Source: Haloterrigena alkaliphila
GTDB taxonomy: Archaea > Halobacteriota > Halobacteria > Halobacteriales > Natrialbaceae
DNA length: 64,000 bases
Assembly (NCBI RefSeq): GCF_017352155.2
Contig: NZ_CP071462.1
Coordinates: 1,798,001 to 1,862,000 of the forward strand
Direction: 5' to 3'
In this document: one piece after another, positions 15,670 to 23,200 of the stretch
How the letters are laid out: every line of letters starts with the position of its first letter
Numbering within the stretch: the first letter of the stretch is position 1
Notes under the pieces: generated by a model
The model's input: only the letters and a program-made list of their open reading frames with translations
Told to the model about the DNA's origin: nothing
The model's database searches: none
Position numbers and translations under genes: made by a program

Positions 15670-17634
15670 TCAGTCGTCATCGTCACCGACGTCCACGTCG
15701 ACTTCCGTCCGCGCCTGCCGGCGCTGGGCGCGCTCGATGAACTCCTGGGGCAGTTCGTCGATCTCACCGGCCTGGACCCCCCAGAGGTGCGAGTAAAGGC
15801 CGTCGTTCTCGAGTAGTTCCCCGTGGGTGCCGCGCTCGACGACCTCGCCGCCCTCGAGGACGAGGATCTGGTCGGCGTCCCTGATCGTCGAGAGGCGGTG
15901 GGCGATGGCGAAGGTGGTGCGGTCGGCGGCGAGTTCGTCGATCGAGCGCTGGATGAGCATCTCCGTCTCGGTGTCGACGTCGCTGGTCGCCTCGTCGAGG
16001 ACGAGGATGTCCGGGTCCTTGAGGATCGCCCGCGCGATGGAGATGCGCTGACGCTGGCCGCCCGAGAGTTTGACGCCGCGTTCGCCGACCTCGGTGTCGT
16101 ACCCCTCGGGGAGATTTTGAATGAAGTCGTGGGCCTCGGCCATCTTCGCGGCCTCGATCACGTCCTCGCGGTCGGCGTCGAAGGTGCCGTACTTGATGTT
16201 CTCCTCGACGGTGCCGTAGAAGAGGAAGGTGTCCTGACTGACGTAGCCGATCGACTCCCGAAGGCTCGCGATGGTGACGTCGCGGACGTCCTGTCCGTCG
16301 ACGGTGATCGCCCCCTCGTCGACGTCGTACATCCGCAGGAGGAGTTTGAGGACCGTCGACTTGCCGGCGCCCGTCGGACCGACGAGGGCCAGCGTTTCGC
16401 CGCCCGCGACGGTGAAGTCGACGTCTTCGATGATGATCTCCTCGTCTTCATCGTAGCCGAACGTGACGTCGTCGTACTCGACGCGACCCTCCGTTACCTC
16501 GAGGGCGGGCGCGTCGGGGTTCTCGGCGACCTGACTCGGTTCGTCCATCAGGCCGAACATCCGGGCCGAGGAGGCGCGGGCGCGCTGGTACATGTTGATG
16601 ATCTGCCCGAACTGGGCCATCGGCCAGATAAAGCGCTGCGTGTAGAGGATGAAGACGACGAACTCGCCCTCGCTCAGCGTGCCGGTGAAGGGGCCGGGCG
16701 GCCCCTGAAAGACCCACAGGCCACCGACGAGGAAGGTGACGACGAAGCCGATGCCGGCGATGACCCGCAGGCCGGGGAAGAACTTGATGCGGGTCTCGAT
16801 GGCGTCCCAGTTAGCGTCGAAGTAGTCCCGCGAGACGTCCTCGACGCGGTCGGACTCGTACTCCTCGGTGGTGCTCGACTTGATCACCTGGATCCCGCCG
16901 AGGTTGTTCTCCAGTCGCGAGTTGACCTTCCCGACGGTCGAGCGGACGGCGGCGTACTTCGGCTGGATGACCTTGACGAACAGGTAGGTGAAGACGGCGA
17001 TCAGCGGCACCGGGAGCAGGGCAACCAGCGCGAGCTGCCAGTTGTACGCGAAGAGGATGGCGCCGATGCCGAGGACCATCACCGCCAGCCGGAACAGGGA
17101 GTTCATCCCGTCGTTGAGAAAGCGCTCGAGGCGGTTGACGTCGTTCGAGAGGATGGACATCATCTCCCCGGTCTGCTTGTCGGCGAAGAAGTCCATGTTC
17201 AGCCGCTGCATCTTGTCGTAGGTGTCGGTCCGGATGTCGTGCTGGATGTTCTGGGCGAAGGCGTTGAAGCCCCAGTTGCGGAGCCAGTGGAAGGTCGCGC
17301 CGAGGAAGAACGCGGCGGCGATGACGCCGACGGTCAGGTAGAACTGTCCGACCTGCGTCGCGGGGACGTACGGGGCGACGAGGCCGCCGCCGAAGGGGAG
17401 GGCGTCCGCGTACTCGGTTTCGCCGCGAAACACCGCGTCGAGCGCGACCGCCAGCATGATCGGCGGGAGCAGATCCAGAATTCGGGCGAAGGTACTCGCG
17501 ACAACGCCGACGACCGCCTGAAACGTGTAGTTGCGTCCGTACTCGAGGAACAGCCGCTTCATCGGGTTCTCGATCTCCTCGCGCTGTTCCTCGAACGGGT
17601 CGTCCTCGTCCCAGTCGGCGCCACTCCCGCTCAT
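15670..17634 (-). CDS. ABC exporter, fused permease and ATPase
   Basis: 654 residues from ATG 17634. The first 60 or so are an acidic cytoplasmic lead. Six membrane segments (about residues 60-370) form the exporter-type transmembrane domain. The nucleotide-binding domain follows: Walker A GPTGAGKST, Q-loop at SIGYVSQDTF, signature LSGGQRQRISIARAI, Walker B ILVLDEATSDVD with the catalytic Glu, and the H-loop in FAIAHRLSTI. All are canonical, so it can work as a homodimer. It is MsbA/MdlB-like; the substrate (lipid, drug or peptide) is not predictable. The C-terminus ends in a run of Asp. Confidence 0.93.
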   Translation of the reverse strand: MSGSGADWDEDDPFEEQREEIENPMKRLFLEYGRNYTFQAVVGVVASTFARILDLLPPIMLAVALDAVFRGETEYADALPFGGGLVAPYVPATQVGQFYLTVGVIAAAFFLGATFHWLRNWGFNAFAQNIQHDIRTDTYDKMQRLNMDFFADKQTGEMMSILSNDVNRLERFLNDGMNSLFRLAVMVLGIGAILFAYNWQLALVALLPVPLIAVFTYLFVKVIQPKYAAVRSTVGKVNSRLENNLGGIQVIKSSTTEEYESDRVEDVSRDYFDANWDAIETRIKFFPGLRVIAGIGFVVTFLVGGLWVFQGPPGPFTGTLSEGEFVVFILYTQRFIWPMAQFGQIINMYQRARASSARMFGLMDEPSQVAENPDAPALEVTEGRVEYDDVTFGYDEDEEIIIEDVDFTVAGGETLALVGPTGAGKSTVLKLLLRMYDVDEGAITVDGQDVRDVTIASLRESIGYVSQDTFLFYGTVEENIKYGTFDADREDVIEAAKMAEAHDFIQNLPEGYDTEVGERGVKLSGGQRQRISIARAILKDPDILVLDEATSDVDTETEMLIQRSIDELAADRTTFAIAHRLSTIRDADQILVLEGGEVVERGTHGELLENDGLYSHLWGVQAGEIDELPQEFIERAQRRQARTEVDVDVGDDDD

Positions 17635-17710
17635 TGTCCTCGCCTCCGGGACGGCCGCCAATAAGGGTTGCTACGAATCGAAACAGTAGCGCGCGGGGGC
17701 GGTCGCCGTC

Positions 17711-18205
17711 TCACTCGTAGTCGATTTCGATCCGGTCGCCGGCCGCCATCCCCGTCTCGTTGGCGTACCCCCGCGGAACCTCGAGGACCCACTTCGCCGT
17801 GCCGGCGTACTCGAGTTCCTCGCCGTCCTCACCGGGGCCGGGTGCGCGGGCGTGTTCGATCGACGTGATCTCGCCGTCGGCGTCGACGAAGACGATGTCG
17901 ATGTCGAACTCCATCTCCCGCATCACGTAGGTTCGCTCGCCCTCGTCGTCGTGGACGAACAGCATCCCTTCGCCGGCCTCGAGCGACTCGTGGTCGCTCA
18001 ACCCGGTGTAGCGCTCCTTCGGGGTGTCCGCGACCTCGACCTCGACGGTCGCGAGTTCCTCGCCGGTCTCGCCGTCGACGACGCGGACGGTGCCCGCGTC
18101 TACGGTCCACGGCGGCGTGACCAACCCCATCTGGAGAACGAGGACCGCGATCACGGCGACGGCTGCGACCGCGAAGAGGGCCTTCTGGACGCGCTCGAGG
18201 GCCAT
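17711..18205 (-). CDS. DUF192-family membrane-anchored protein
   Basis: 164 residues. One hydrophobic segment (residues 8-28) anchors or exports the protein. The DUF192 domain follows, with TPKERYTGLSDHESLEAGEG, MLFVHDDEGERTYVMREM, the strand DIDIVFVDADGEITSIEHA and the end WVLEVPRGYANE. The domain lies outside the cell or at the membrane surface; its function is unknown. It is a single gene between the ABC exporter and tRNA-Val. Confidence 0.88.
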   Translation of the reverse strand: MALERVQKALFAVAAVAVIAVLVLQMGLVTPPWTVDAGTVRVVDGETGEELATVEVEVADTPKERYTGLSDHESLEAGEGMLFVHDDEGERTYVMREMEFDIDIVFVDADGEITSIEHARAPGPGEDGEELEYAGTAKWVLEVPRGYANETGMAAGDRIEIDYE

Positions 18206-18266
18206 GGCTGCTCCTCGGCCGCGAGAAAGTAAAGGTTATTCGGACGGGGTGACTTGGTTCGGATGC

Positions 18267-18340
18267 GGGCTCGTGGTCTAGCTGGTTATGACGCGGCCTT
18301 TACAAGGCCGAGGTCGGTGGTTCGAACCCGCCCGAGCCCA
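18267..18340 (+). tRNA. tRNA-Val (anticodon UAC)
   Basis: 74 bases form a full cloverleaf: acceptor GGGCTCG/CGAGCCC, D arm with AGCTGGTTA, anticodon stem CGGCC/GGCCG around loop TTTACAA (anticodon TAC), T arm with GGTTCGAAC and discriminator A. No intron and no encoded CCA. A long perfect stem-loop follows one base later. Confidence 0.95.
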
Positions 18341-18341
18341 C

Positions 18342-18378
18342 TATTGCTGTCGCGAACAATCCGTGAGCGGCAGCAATA
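18342..18378 (+). repeat. Post-tRNA stem-loop, tRNA-Val copy
   Basis: A 12-bp stem (TATTGCTGTCGC with GCGGCAGCAATA, one G-T pair) encloses the 13-base loop GAACAATCCGTGA. It starts 2 bases after the tRNA. The loop agrees with those behind tRNA-Phe and tRNA-His while the outer stem differs but still pairs. It has no T-run like a bacterial terminator. Confidence 0.8.
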
Positions 18379-18390
18379 TGACGCGAGTGG

Positions 18391-18600
18391 CGGGTTCGAA
18401 CCCTGCAAGTCACAGCGCTCGAGCGAATGCGAGAGCGACCGTTTTGCTTCGGTTCGAACCCGATCGAGCCTATTTCGGGGACGAACGTTAGTGAGCCACA
18501 GAAATGGAGGGCGGTTCGAACGAGACCGAGATTCTGGCTACAGGCGGAGGTTCTCGGACGTTGTTCGAACCCGCTCGAGCCCGTCTCTCGGCCACGAACA
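18391..18600 (+). repeat. Decayed tandem copies of the tRNA-Val 3' half
   Basis: Four further T-arm cores, GTTCGAAC, lie at 18394, 18452, 18514 and 18563. Three are followed by acceptor-like text (GATCGAGCC, GACCGAG, GCTCGAGCCC) close to the tRNA's CCCGAGCCC. After the copy at 18452, TTTCGGGGACGAACG...GTGAGCCACAGAAA resembles a worn version of the post-tRNA stem-loop. Each unit is 50-75 bases and none could be a functional tRNA. No gene lies between 18341 and 18695. Confidence 0.65.
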
Positions 18601-18663
18601 CTCGTGTCTCGAGTCCGATGGGTCGTCGGCGACACGGCTGTTACTACTCCCGTGTTCACAACA

Positions 18664-18671
18664 GCGTTTAA
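18664..18671 (+). promoter_or_regulatory. TATA box of the small zinc-finger gene
   Basis: GCGTTTAAGG lies 25-32 bp before ATG 18696, the leaderless distance, and so supports translation of this very short gene. Confidence 0.45.
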
Positions 18672-18695
18672 GGGCGTCACAGCGTACGGGTGCTG

Positions 18696-18809
18696 ATGAC
18701 GTGTGATGTCTGTGGCGAGGCTATCGAAGGGGTGCGACTGTACAAAGCGAGTACGAGCAAAGGACGGACGGGCGGTCTCGATGTCTTTCACCGGAATTGC
18801 GCACCGTAG
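18696..18809 (+). CDS. Small CPxC-like zinc-finger protein, 37 residues
   Basis: MTCDVCGEAIEGVRLYKAST begins a 37-residue frame ending HRNCAP. Two Cys (C-D-V-C) near the start and H-x2-C near the end form a C-x2-C...H-x2-C zinc-knuckle pattern, common among very small haloarchaeal proteins, some of which affect growth or biofilm traits. The TATA box at leaderless distance and the conserved Cys/His spacing are the evidence. The function is unknown. Confidence 0.7.
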   Translation: MTCDVCGEAIEGVRLYKASTSKGRTGGLDVFHRNCAP

Positions 18810-19146
18810 GCGAGATAGCTGCTCCGGATTCCGTTCAGGCCAGTTCCGGCCTCGAGCCCAGGGTCACGCCGTGTGAGCGGACGCGACGTGGAACTGATGT
18901 TCCACGAACCGACACCTGGCTGGTACGAACTGGCTAGAGTAGGTCATGCACGCCGTTGTCTGACTGGCGACGGACGAGTAACGCGGGACTAGGGGCGTCG
19001 CAGTAGCTATCGAGCCGTTAGAATGCCTCTTTGAAGAGAGAAGCACGATCGGTCCCCGGTCGCTACCGCGGGTCGATTTCGCGGCGCAAAACGGCGGCGC
19101 TGCCCTCGAGCCAACCGAATCGAGCGTCGGTGTCCGTGCGCGGCCG
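18810..19146. other. Intergenic region, no gene seen
   Basis: 337 bases between the small zinc-finger gene and the end of the DUF7344-like gene. Both strands are interrupted by stops, and no tRNA, hairpin family or repeat that occurs elsewhere in the window is visible. Confidence 0.5.
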
Positions 19147-19593
19147 TCAGTGTTTGAGTCGGGCGACGTTCTCCCGAACCCGGCCCAGCAGCCCGTCGCC
19201 GGACTCGTGTTCGAGGGCGGCGTGGAGCGTCGAGTTCTCCGGTTCGTCCTTGACGACGACCCGGAGGTAGGGCTCGAGCTGGTCGAAGTTGCTCGCGAGG
19301 ACGACGGTGTGGTTCTCCTCGTCGTGGTCGACGACGCCCGCGTCGGCCAGTTTCGGGACGTGACACTGGACCGAGGAGACGTAGACGCTCTTGTACTCGT
19401 TTTTGGCTACTTCGTCCGGTGGTACGTCGTGTTCCCAGCCGGCCACCTGCTCGGCCAGCGCGGAGAGCTCGATCGGGTCTTCCTGCCCGCGGAGCGCGTA
19501 GAGGAGATATCGTCGCCGGCGGTTAGCCAGCAGCTCGAGGATGGTATCTGCAGAGAGTTCCTGCTCCTCCTGACTCGAGGCAAGTGCTTCCAT
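19147..19593 (-). CDS. DUF7344-like winged-helix protein
   Basis: 148 residues. The sequence fits the haloarchaeal HTH family seen as DUF7344. LSADTILELLANRRRRYLLY forms the first helices. ELSALAEQVAGWEHDVPPDE follows, then a recognition helix with YVSSVQCHVPKLADAGVVDH and a wing ENHTVVLASN. The C-terminal third is helical. It is presumably a cytoplasmic transcription regulator, with targets unknown. It has its own promoter and no co-directional partner. Confidence 0.82.
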   Translation of the reverse strand: MEALASSQEEQELSADTILELLANRRRRYLLYALRGQEDPIELSALAEQVAGWEHDVPPDEVAKNEYKSVYVSSVQCHVPKLADAGVVDHDEENHTVVLASNFDQLEPYLRVVVKDEPENSTLHAALEHESGDGLLGRVRENVARLKH

Positions 19594-19785
19594 AACACGA
19601 TGTTACTCGCCAGACCGGAAAAGGGTGTCTTGAATATCTATAATTCCAACAGACTGGCGTCAATGATTGATAAACTCGTTTGTATTCTCCACGTTACCGA
19701 TCGATATGGTGTCCTAACCGAACCGATGGTGGGCGGATCGGGTATCGGATCTGGACGACGGCGCGGTGGCTCCGATTCGAAATCC

Positions 19786-19794
19786 TTTTTTATA
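19786..19794 (+). promoter_or_regulatory. tRNA-Phe promoter
   Basis: CTTTTTTATACC (core 19786-19794) lies 23-31 bp before the first base of tRNA-Phe, so transcription would start at or just before the mature 5' end. Confidence 0.65.
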
Positions 19795-19816
19795 CCATGG
19801 ACGGAGGTAGAGATGC

Positions 19817-19890
19817 GCCGCCTTAGCTCAGACTGGGAGAGCACTCGACTGAAGATCGAGCTGTCCCCGGTTCAAATCCGGGAGGCGGCA
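19817..19890 (+). tRNA. tRNA-Phe (anticodon GAA)
   Basis: 74 bases with acceptor GCCGCCT/AGGCGGC, D arm with AGCTCAGACTGGGAGAGC, anticodon stem CTCGA/TCGAG around CTGAAGA (anticodon GAA), T arm CCCCGGTTCAAATCCGGG and discriminator A. No intron. It is immediately followed by a post-tRNA stem-loop. Confidence 0.95.
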
Positions 19891-19923
19891 TTTCTGTCGC
19901 GAACAACTCGTGAGCGACAGAAA
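19891..19923 (+). repeat. Post-tRNA stem-loop, tRNA-Phe copy
   Basis: A 10-bp perfect stem, TTTCTGTCGC with GCGACAGAAA, surrounds the 13-base loop GAACAACTCGTGA. It starts on the base after the tRNA. The loop is the same type as behind tRNA-Val and tRNA-His, with a different but complementary stem. Confidence 0.82.
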
Positions 19924-20050
19924 TGGAACCCGACCGGTTTGAACCAGACGAGTCGCAGCCCGCGAGCGAAGTCGATCGAAACGGCGGAGCCGTTTCGTGA
20001 TGACGAGAGAGCTTCGCTCTCTCGAACCACGAGCAGGAACGTCTCGGCGA

Positions 20051-20078
20051 GGTTCAAATTCGGGAGGTGGCGCTTCTG
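20051..20078 (+). repeat. Decayed copy of the tRNA-Phe 3' end
   Basis: 28 bases agree at 24 positions with 19869-19896, i.e. the T-loop, the T stem, the acceptor 3' strand and the first bases of the stem-loop. A more worn T-arm (GGTTTGAACCAGACGAG) lies at 19936. Between them are two small palindromes, CGAAACGGC-gga-GCCGTTTCG and CGAGAGAGC-ttc-GCTCTCTCG. The pattern is that of an attachment-site duplication or tandem copying of the tRNA end. Confidence 0.7.
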
Positions 20079-20167
20079 CTGGACCCGAAATCACGTGTCC
20101 GGCGAGTCTCCACGACCGCTATCGGAATGAAGAAAGAATCATATGTTGTCGACCGAGTGACAGCCCA

Positions 20168-21295
20168 ATGCGCGAACGGATCTACAGCATCGACGCCGTT
20201 CGAGCCGTCGCGATGGCGTTCATCGTCGCCATCCACGCCGATCTGTTCCGAGGGCTCGGTGCGACCGGGAACGCCGTCAATCTCGTCATCGACACGGTGG
20301 GCCGGTTCGCGGTTCCGTTTTTCTTCCTGACGTCAGGGTACCTCTTCGCTCGCAAGTGTACGCGTACGGAGCCCGCGGCCTACGTCAGGGCCCACCTCGA
20401 GCGAGTCGGTTCGATCTACGGCTACGCGGTGCTGGGTTACTTCCCGCTCGTTCTCCTCGTGGCCGCGGGCGGGACCGCTCGAGCGGGCGGCGACGTGTCG
20501 AGTGCCGTCCTCGCCCGCGCGCTCGAGGCGCTATCACCTCTCGGACTGCTCTACTACGGCGATTCGGTGCTGCTGTTCCTGTGGTTCCTGCCGTCGCTCG
20601 CGATTTCGATCGCTCTCGTCTACGCCGTCGTCGCCGTCGAGAAGACCCGGTACCTGCTGCCGGTCGCCGCCACGTTCCACGTCGTGGGGATCCTCGACCA
20701 GAGTTACCCGATGCTCGTCGACGTCCCGTTCGTGACTCGAGACGCGCTGTTCTTCGGGTTCTTCTACACGAGCGTCGGCTACTGCATCGGCTCGTGGCAG
20801 TGGTCGCCGAGCCGCGACCGGAGCGGGCTGTACCTCGCCGCGACGGTGACGTTCGGCGCGATTCACCTCGCCGAGCGGTACGTCCTCGGCTACGTGCTGA
20901 CGGGCGACTCGATCGCGCAGGGCGTCTACGTCACCAAGTACACCGCGACGACCCCGCTGTTCGCGACGGCGCTGTTCGTCTACGTCCTCTCGAGGCCGAC
21001 CCTCGGGAAGGGAACGGGGCTGCCCTGGCTCGGGAGTCACGCGGTCTGGATCTACGTCGTCCACCCCCTCGTCCTGTTCTCGCTCGTCGGGGTGAGCGGG
21101 GCCGTCGAACTGCTCGGCTACGACCTCGGCGAGAGCGCCCTCTGGCACGTGGCGCTGTCGACGCTCACGTACGCCGGCGCGCTGGCTATCTCCCTGTTTC
21201 TCACGCGGACGACGCTTCTCCGGCGGGCGAGTCGCGTCACCTCCCGGGACCGCCTCCGAACCGTGGTGAACGCGATGGTAGGCGGGCGAAACTGA
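20168..21295 (+). CDS. Acyltransferase 3-family membrane protein
   Basis: 375 residues with about ten membrane segments. The family start is seen in IYSIDAVRAVAMAFIVAIHA: R and the conserved His of the first segment correspond to the catalytic region of OafA/WecH-type acyltransferases. RFAVPFFFLTSGYLFA follows as the second signature. Such enzymes transfer acetyl or other acyl groups to sugars or lipids at the membrane; the acceptor is unknown. It is a single gene, 100 bp downstream of the tRNA-Phe-derived copies, in ordinary GC-rich DNA. Confidence 0.88.
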   Translation: MRERIYSIDAVRAVAMAFIVAIHADLFRGLGATGNAVNLVIDTVGRFAVPFFFLTSGYLFARKCTRTEPAAYVRAHLERVGSIYGYAVLGYFPLVLLVAAGGTARAGGDVSSAVLARALEALSPLGLLYYGDSVLLFLWFLPSLAISIALVYAVVAVEKTRYLLPVAATFHVVGILDQSYPMLVDVPFVTRDALFFGFFYTSVGYCIGSWQWSPSRDRSGLYLAATVTFGAIHLAERYVLGYVLTGDSIAQGVYVTKYTATTPLFATALFVYVLSRPTLGKGTGLPWLGSHAVWIYVVHPLVLFSLVGVSGAVELLGYDLGESALWHVALSTLTYAGALAISLFLTRTTLLRRASRVTSRDRLRTVVNAMVGGRN

Positions 21296-21469
21296 CCCGC
21301 GCGGTCGGAATCGGCCTCGCGTCGGCGGTGGCTATCGCGTCGGCAGTGGCTACGCCGCGGTCGCGTCGCGGGCGGTCGTTTCGCAGCACCGCGACGGGTC
21401 GCTGGGCCGAATCGAGGGACGGCTTGCTGGCTGGCCAACGGTTATCCGTCCGCCGGGAATAGCACGCCC

Positions 21470-22330
21470 GTGAGCAGCGACACGATCCAAAACGAGAGCG
21501 ACACGTTCGATATCGGCGACACGACCATCCACCGGCTCGGGTACGGGGCGATGCGCATCACCGGCGACGAGATCATCGGCCCGCCCGAGGACGAGGCCCA
21601 GGCCCGCGAGGTGCTCGAGCGGGCGGTCGAGGTCGGCGTCGACTTCGTCGACACGGCCGACTCCTACGGCCCCGCGGTCAGCGAGCGACTCATCGGCGAG
21701 GCCATCGGCGACCGCGACGACGTGCTGGTCGCGACCAAGGCCGGCCTGCTGCGCAACCGCGAGGGCGAGTGGCTCGCCCACGGCGATCCGGACTACATCC
21801 GCAATCAGGTGCTCACCTCGCTCGACCGACTCCGTACCGATACCATCGACCTCTACCAGTTCCACCGACCCGACGACGACACGCCCTTCGAGGACTCCGT
21901 CGCCGCCTTCGCGGAACTCAAAGACGAGGGGCTCGTCGACGAGGTGGGACTCAGCAACGTCTCGCCCGAACTCATCGATCAGGCCCGCGAGCAGGTCGAG
22001 GTCGCGACCGTCCAGAACCGGTACAACCTCGACGACCGCGGCGCCGCCGACTCCCTCGAGCTCTGTACGGAGGCGGGCATCGGCTTCATCCCGTGGGCGC
22101 CGATCAACGGCGACGATCTGGACGAACACGGCGACCTCCTCGACGAGATCGCCGAGGATCACGACGCGACGCGCCGACAGGTCGGGCTGGCGTGGCTCCT
22201 CGAGCGCTCGGAGGTCATCCTCCCGATTCCGGGCACGTCCGATCCCGACCACCTCGAGTCGAACGTCGCGGCCTCGCAGCTGTCGCTGTCCGACGACGAG
22301 GTCCAGCGACTGACCGAGGCGGCGGACTGA
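21470..22330 (+). CDS. Aldo/keto reductase (second copy)
   Basis: 286 residues from a GTG start. The AKR tetrad is present: Asp and Tyr in VDFVDTADSYGPAVSE, Lys in VLVATKAGLLRNREG and His in YQFHRPDDDTPFE. The end contains ILPIPGTSDPDHLESNV for the cofactor phosphate. It begins with HRLGYGAMRITGDEI, typical of a different AKR group (AKR5/AKR14-like, often oxidoreductases of small aldehydes) from the protein at 10090. The acceptor is not predictable. Confidence 0.9.
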   Translation: MSSDTIQNESDTFDIGDTTIHRLGYGAMRITGDEIIGPPEDEAQAREVLERAVEVGVDFVDTADSYGPAVSERLIGEAIGDRDDVLVATKAGLLRNREGEWLAHGDPDYIRNQVLTSLDRLRTDTIDLYQFHRPDDDTPFEDSVAAFAELKDEGLVDEVGLSNVSPELIDQAREQVEVATVQNRYNLDDRGAADSLELCTEAGIGFIPWAPINGDDLDEHGDLLDEIAEDHDATRRQVGLAWLLERSEVILPIPGTSDPDHLESNVAASQLSLSDDEVQRLTEAAD

Positions 22331-22414
22331 ACGCCTCCGCCGTGGTCCTCACCCCCTATCTGAGAAACACAAGAAGACGTTAATTTATTGTGCGCTGAAC
22401 AGAGAACCGAACGC

Positions 22415-22534
22415 ATGAACGTACTCAAGATAGTCGCTGAAGCGATCGAGGGATACATTTCCGGTGGAGCCGACGAAGCGGTGTCGGAAACCGTCGAGGA
22501 GACGGCCGAAGAGGCGACCGGGAAAGACCTCTGA
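22415..22534 (+). CDS. Small acidic protein, 39 residues
   Basis: A short frame from ATG 22415: MNVLKIVAEAIEGYISGGAD and then a strongly acidic amphipathic helix (EAVSETVEETAEEATGKDL). Start context and composition look like a real haloarchaeal micro-gene, with an AT-rich promoter-like stretch (TTAATTTATTG, 22379-22390) 25-35 bp before the ATG. No motif is recognised. A function cannot be given. Confidence 0.55.
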   Translation: MNVLKIVAEAIEGYISGGADEAVSETVEETAEEATGKDL

Positions 22535-22779
22535 CGAGCGGGAGGCGTCGTCAGAGGTCTCGCGTCCGGCTAACCACGCGAACCGATTCGGGACCGACCG
22601 GAACGAGCCGTCTGCCGAAGAACGGGGACGCACGACCGGTACTGGCCGCGTCTCGTCGCGACGCCGCGGTCCGTCTCGGCGCGTCGACCGCCGGTCGTCA
22701 GTCCACCTACAGCGGGATTCCCGTCCGTCCCGTCCAGTTCAGGCCCCACGCCTACCGGACCGGACGTGGGAGGGCCGAT

Positions 22780-23172
22780 ATGGGTGATCGAACTGCGCTG
22801 GACGATGCGACCGAGGACGAGCGAGTCGCCCTCGAGGAGATCGAACGCGGCCTCGAGGAGTTCCGCCGGGCCCACGGCGCCCTCGTGGAGTTCCACCACG
22901 CGGTCGGCAGCGGAATCGAACACTTCGACGAGGCCGAGGAGCGACTGAACGAGGACGACGACCTCTCGGAGCGACTCCGCGCGGAGATCCTCCCGGCTGG
23001 CGTCACCGACGACGGCAAACTGACCTACCAACTCGTCGCCGAGTTCGAGGAAGGACTGCTGGCCGACGTCGAATCGATCGGCGACGACGCGCTCGCGGCG
23101 CTCGCCGACGGCCGGCGGTATCCGATCGAACGCGCGGAGCGCGACGGGATCGAGGTCGACGAGTCGGCGTAG
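22780..23172 (+). CDS. Conserved haloarchaeal hypothetical protein
   Basis: 130 residues, helical and acidic, with His-rich FHHAVGSGIEHFDEAEERL in the middle. The last 60 residues (RLRAEILPAGVTDDGKLTYQ to the end) look globular. I do not recognise the family. It is convergent with the long membrane protein gene 28 bp away. Confidence 0.7.
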   Translation: MGDRTALDDATEDERVALEEIERGLEEFRRAHGALVEFHHAVGSGIEHFDEAEERLNEDDDLSERLRAEILPAGVTDDGKLTYQLVAEFEEGLLADVESIGDDALAALADGRRYPIERAERDGIEVDESA

Positions 23173-23200
23173 CGTCCGGGCCCCGAGTCGTCGATCGAAC

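Noticed and set aside
15823-17664. 613-codon frame opposite the ABC exporter
   Set aside because: Antisense to a gene with all canonical ABC motifs; Asp/Val/Glu/Arg-rich without motif. Frame openness is caused by GC-rich third positions.
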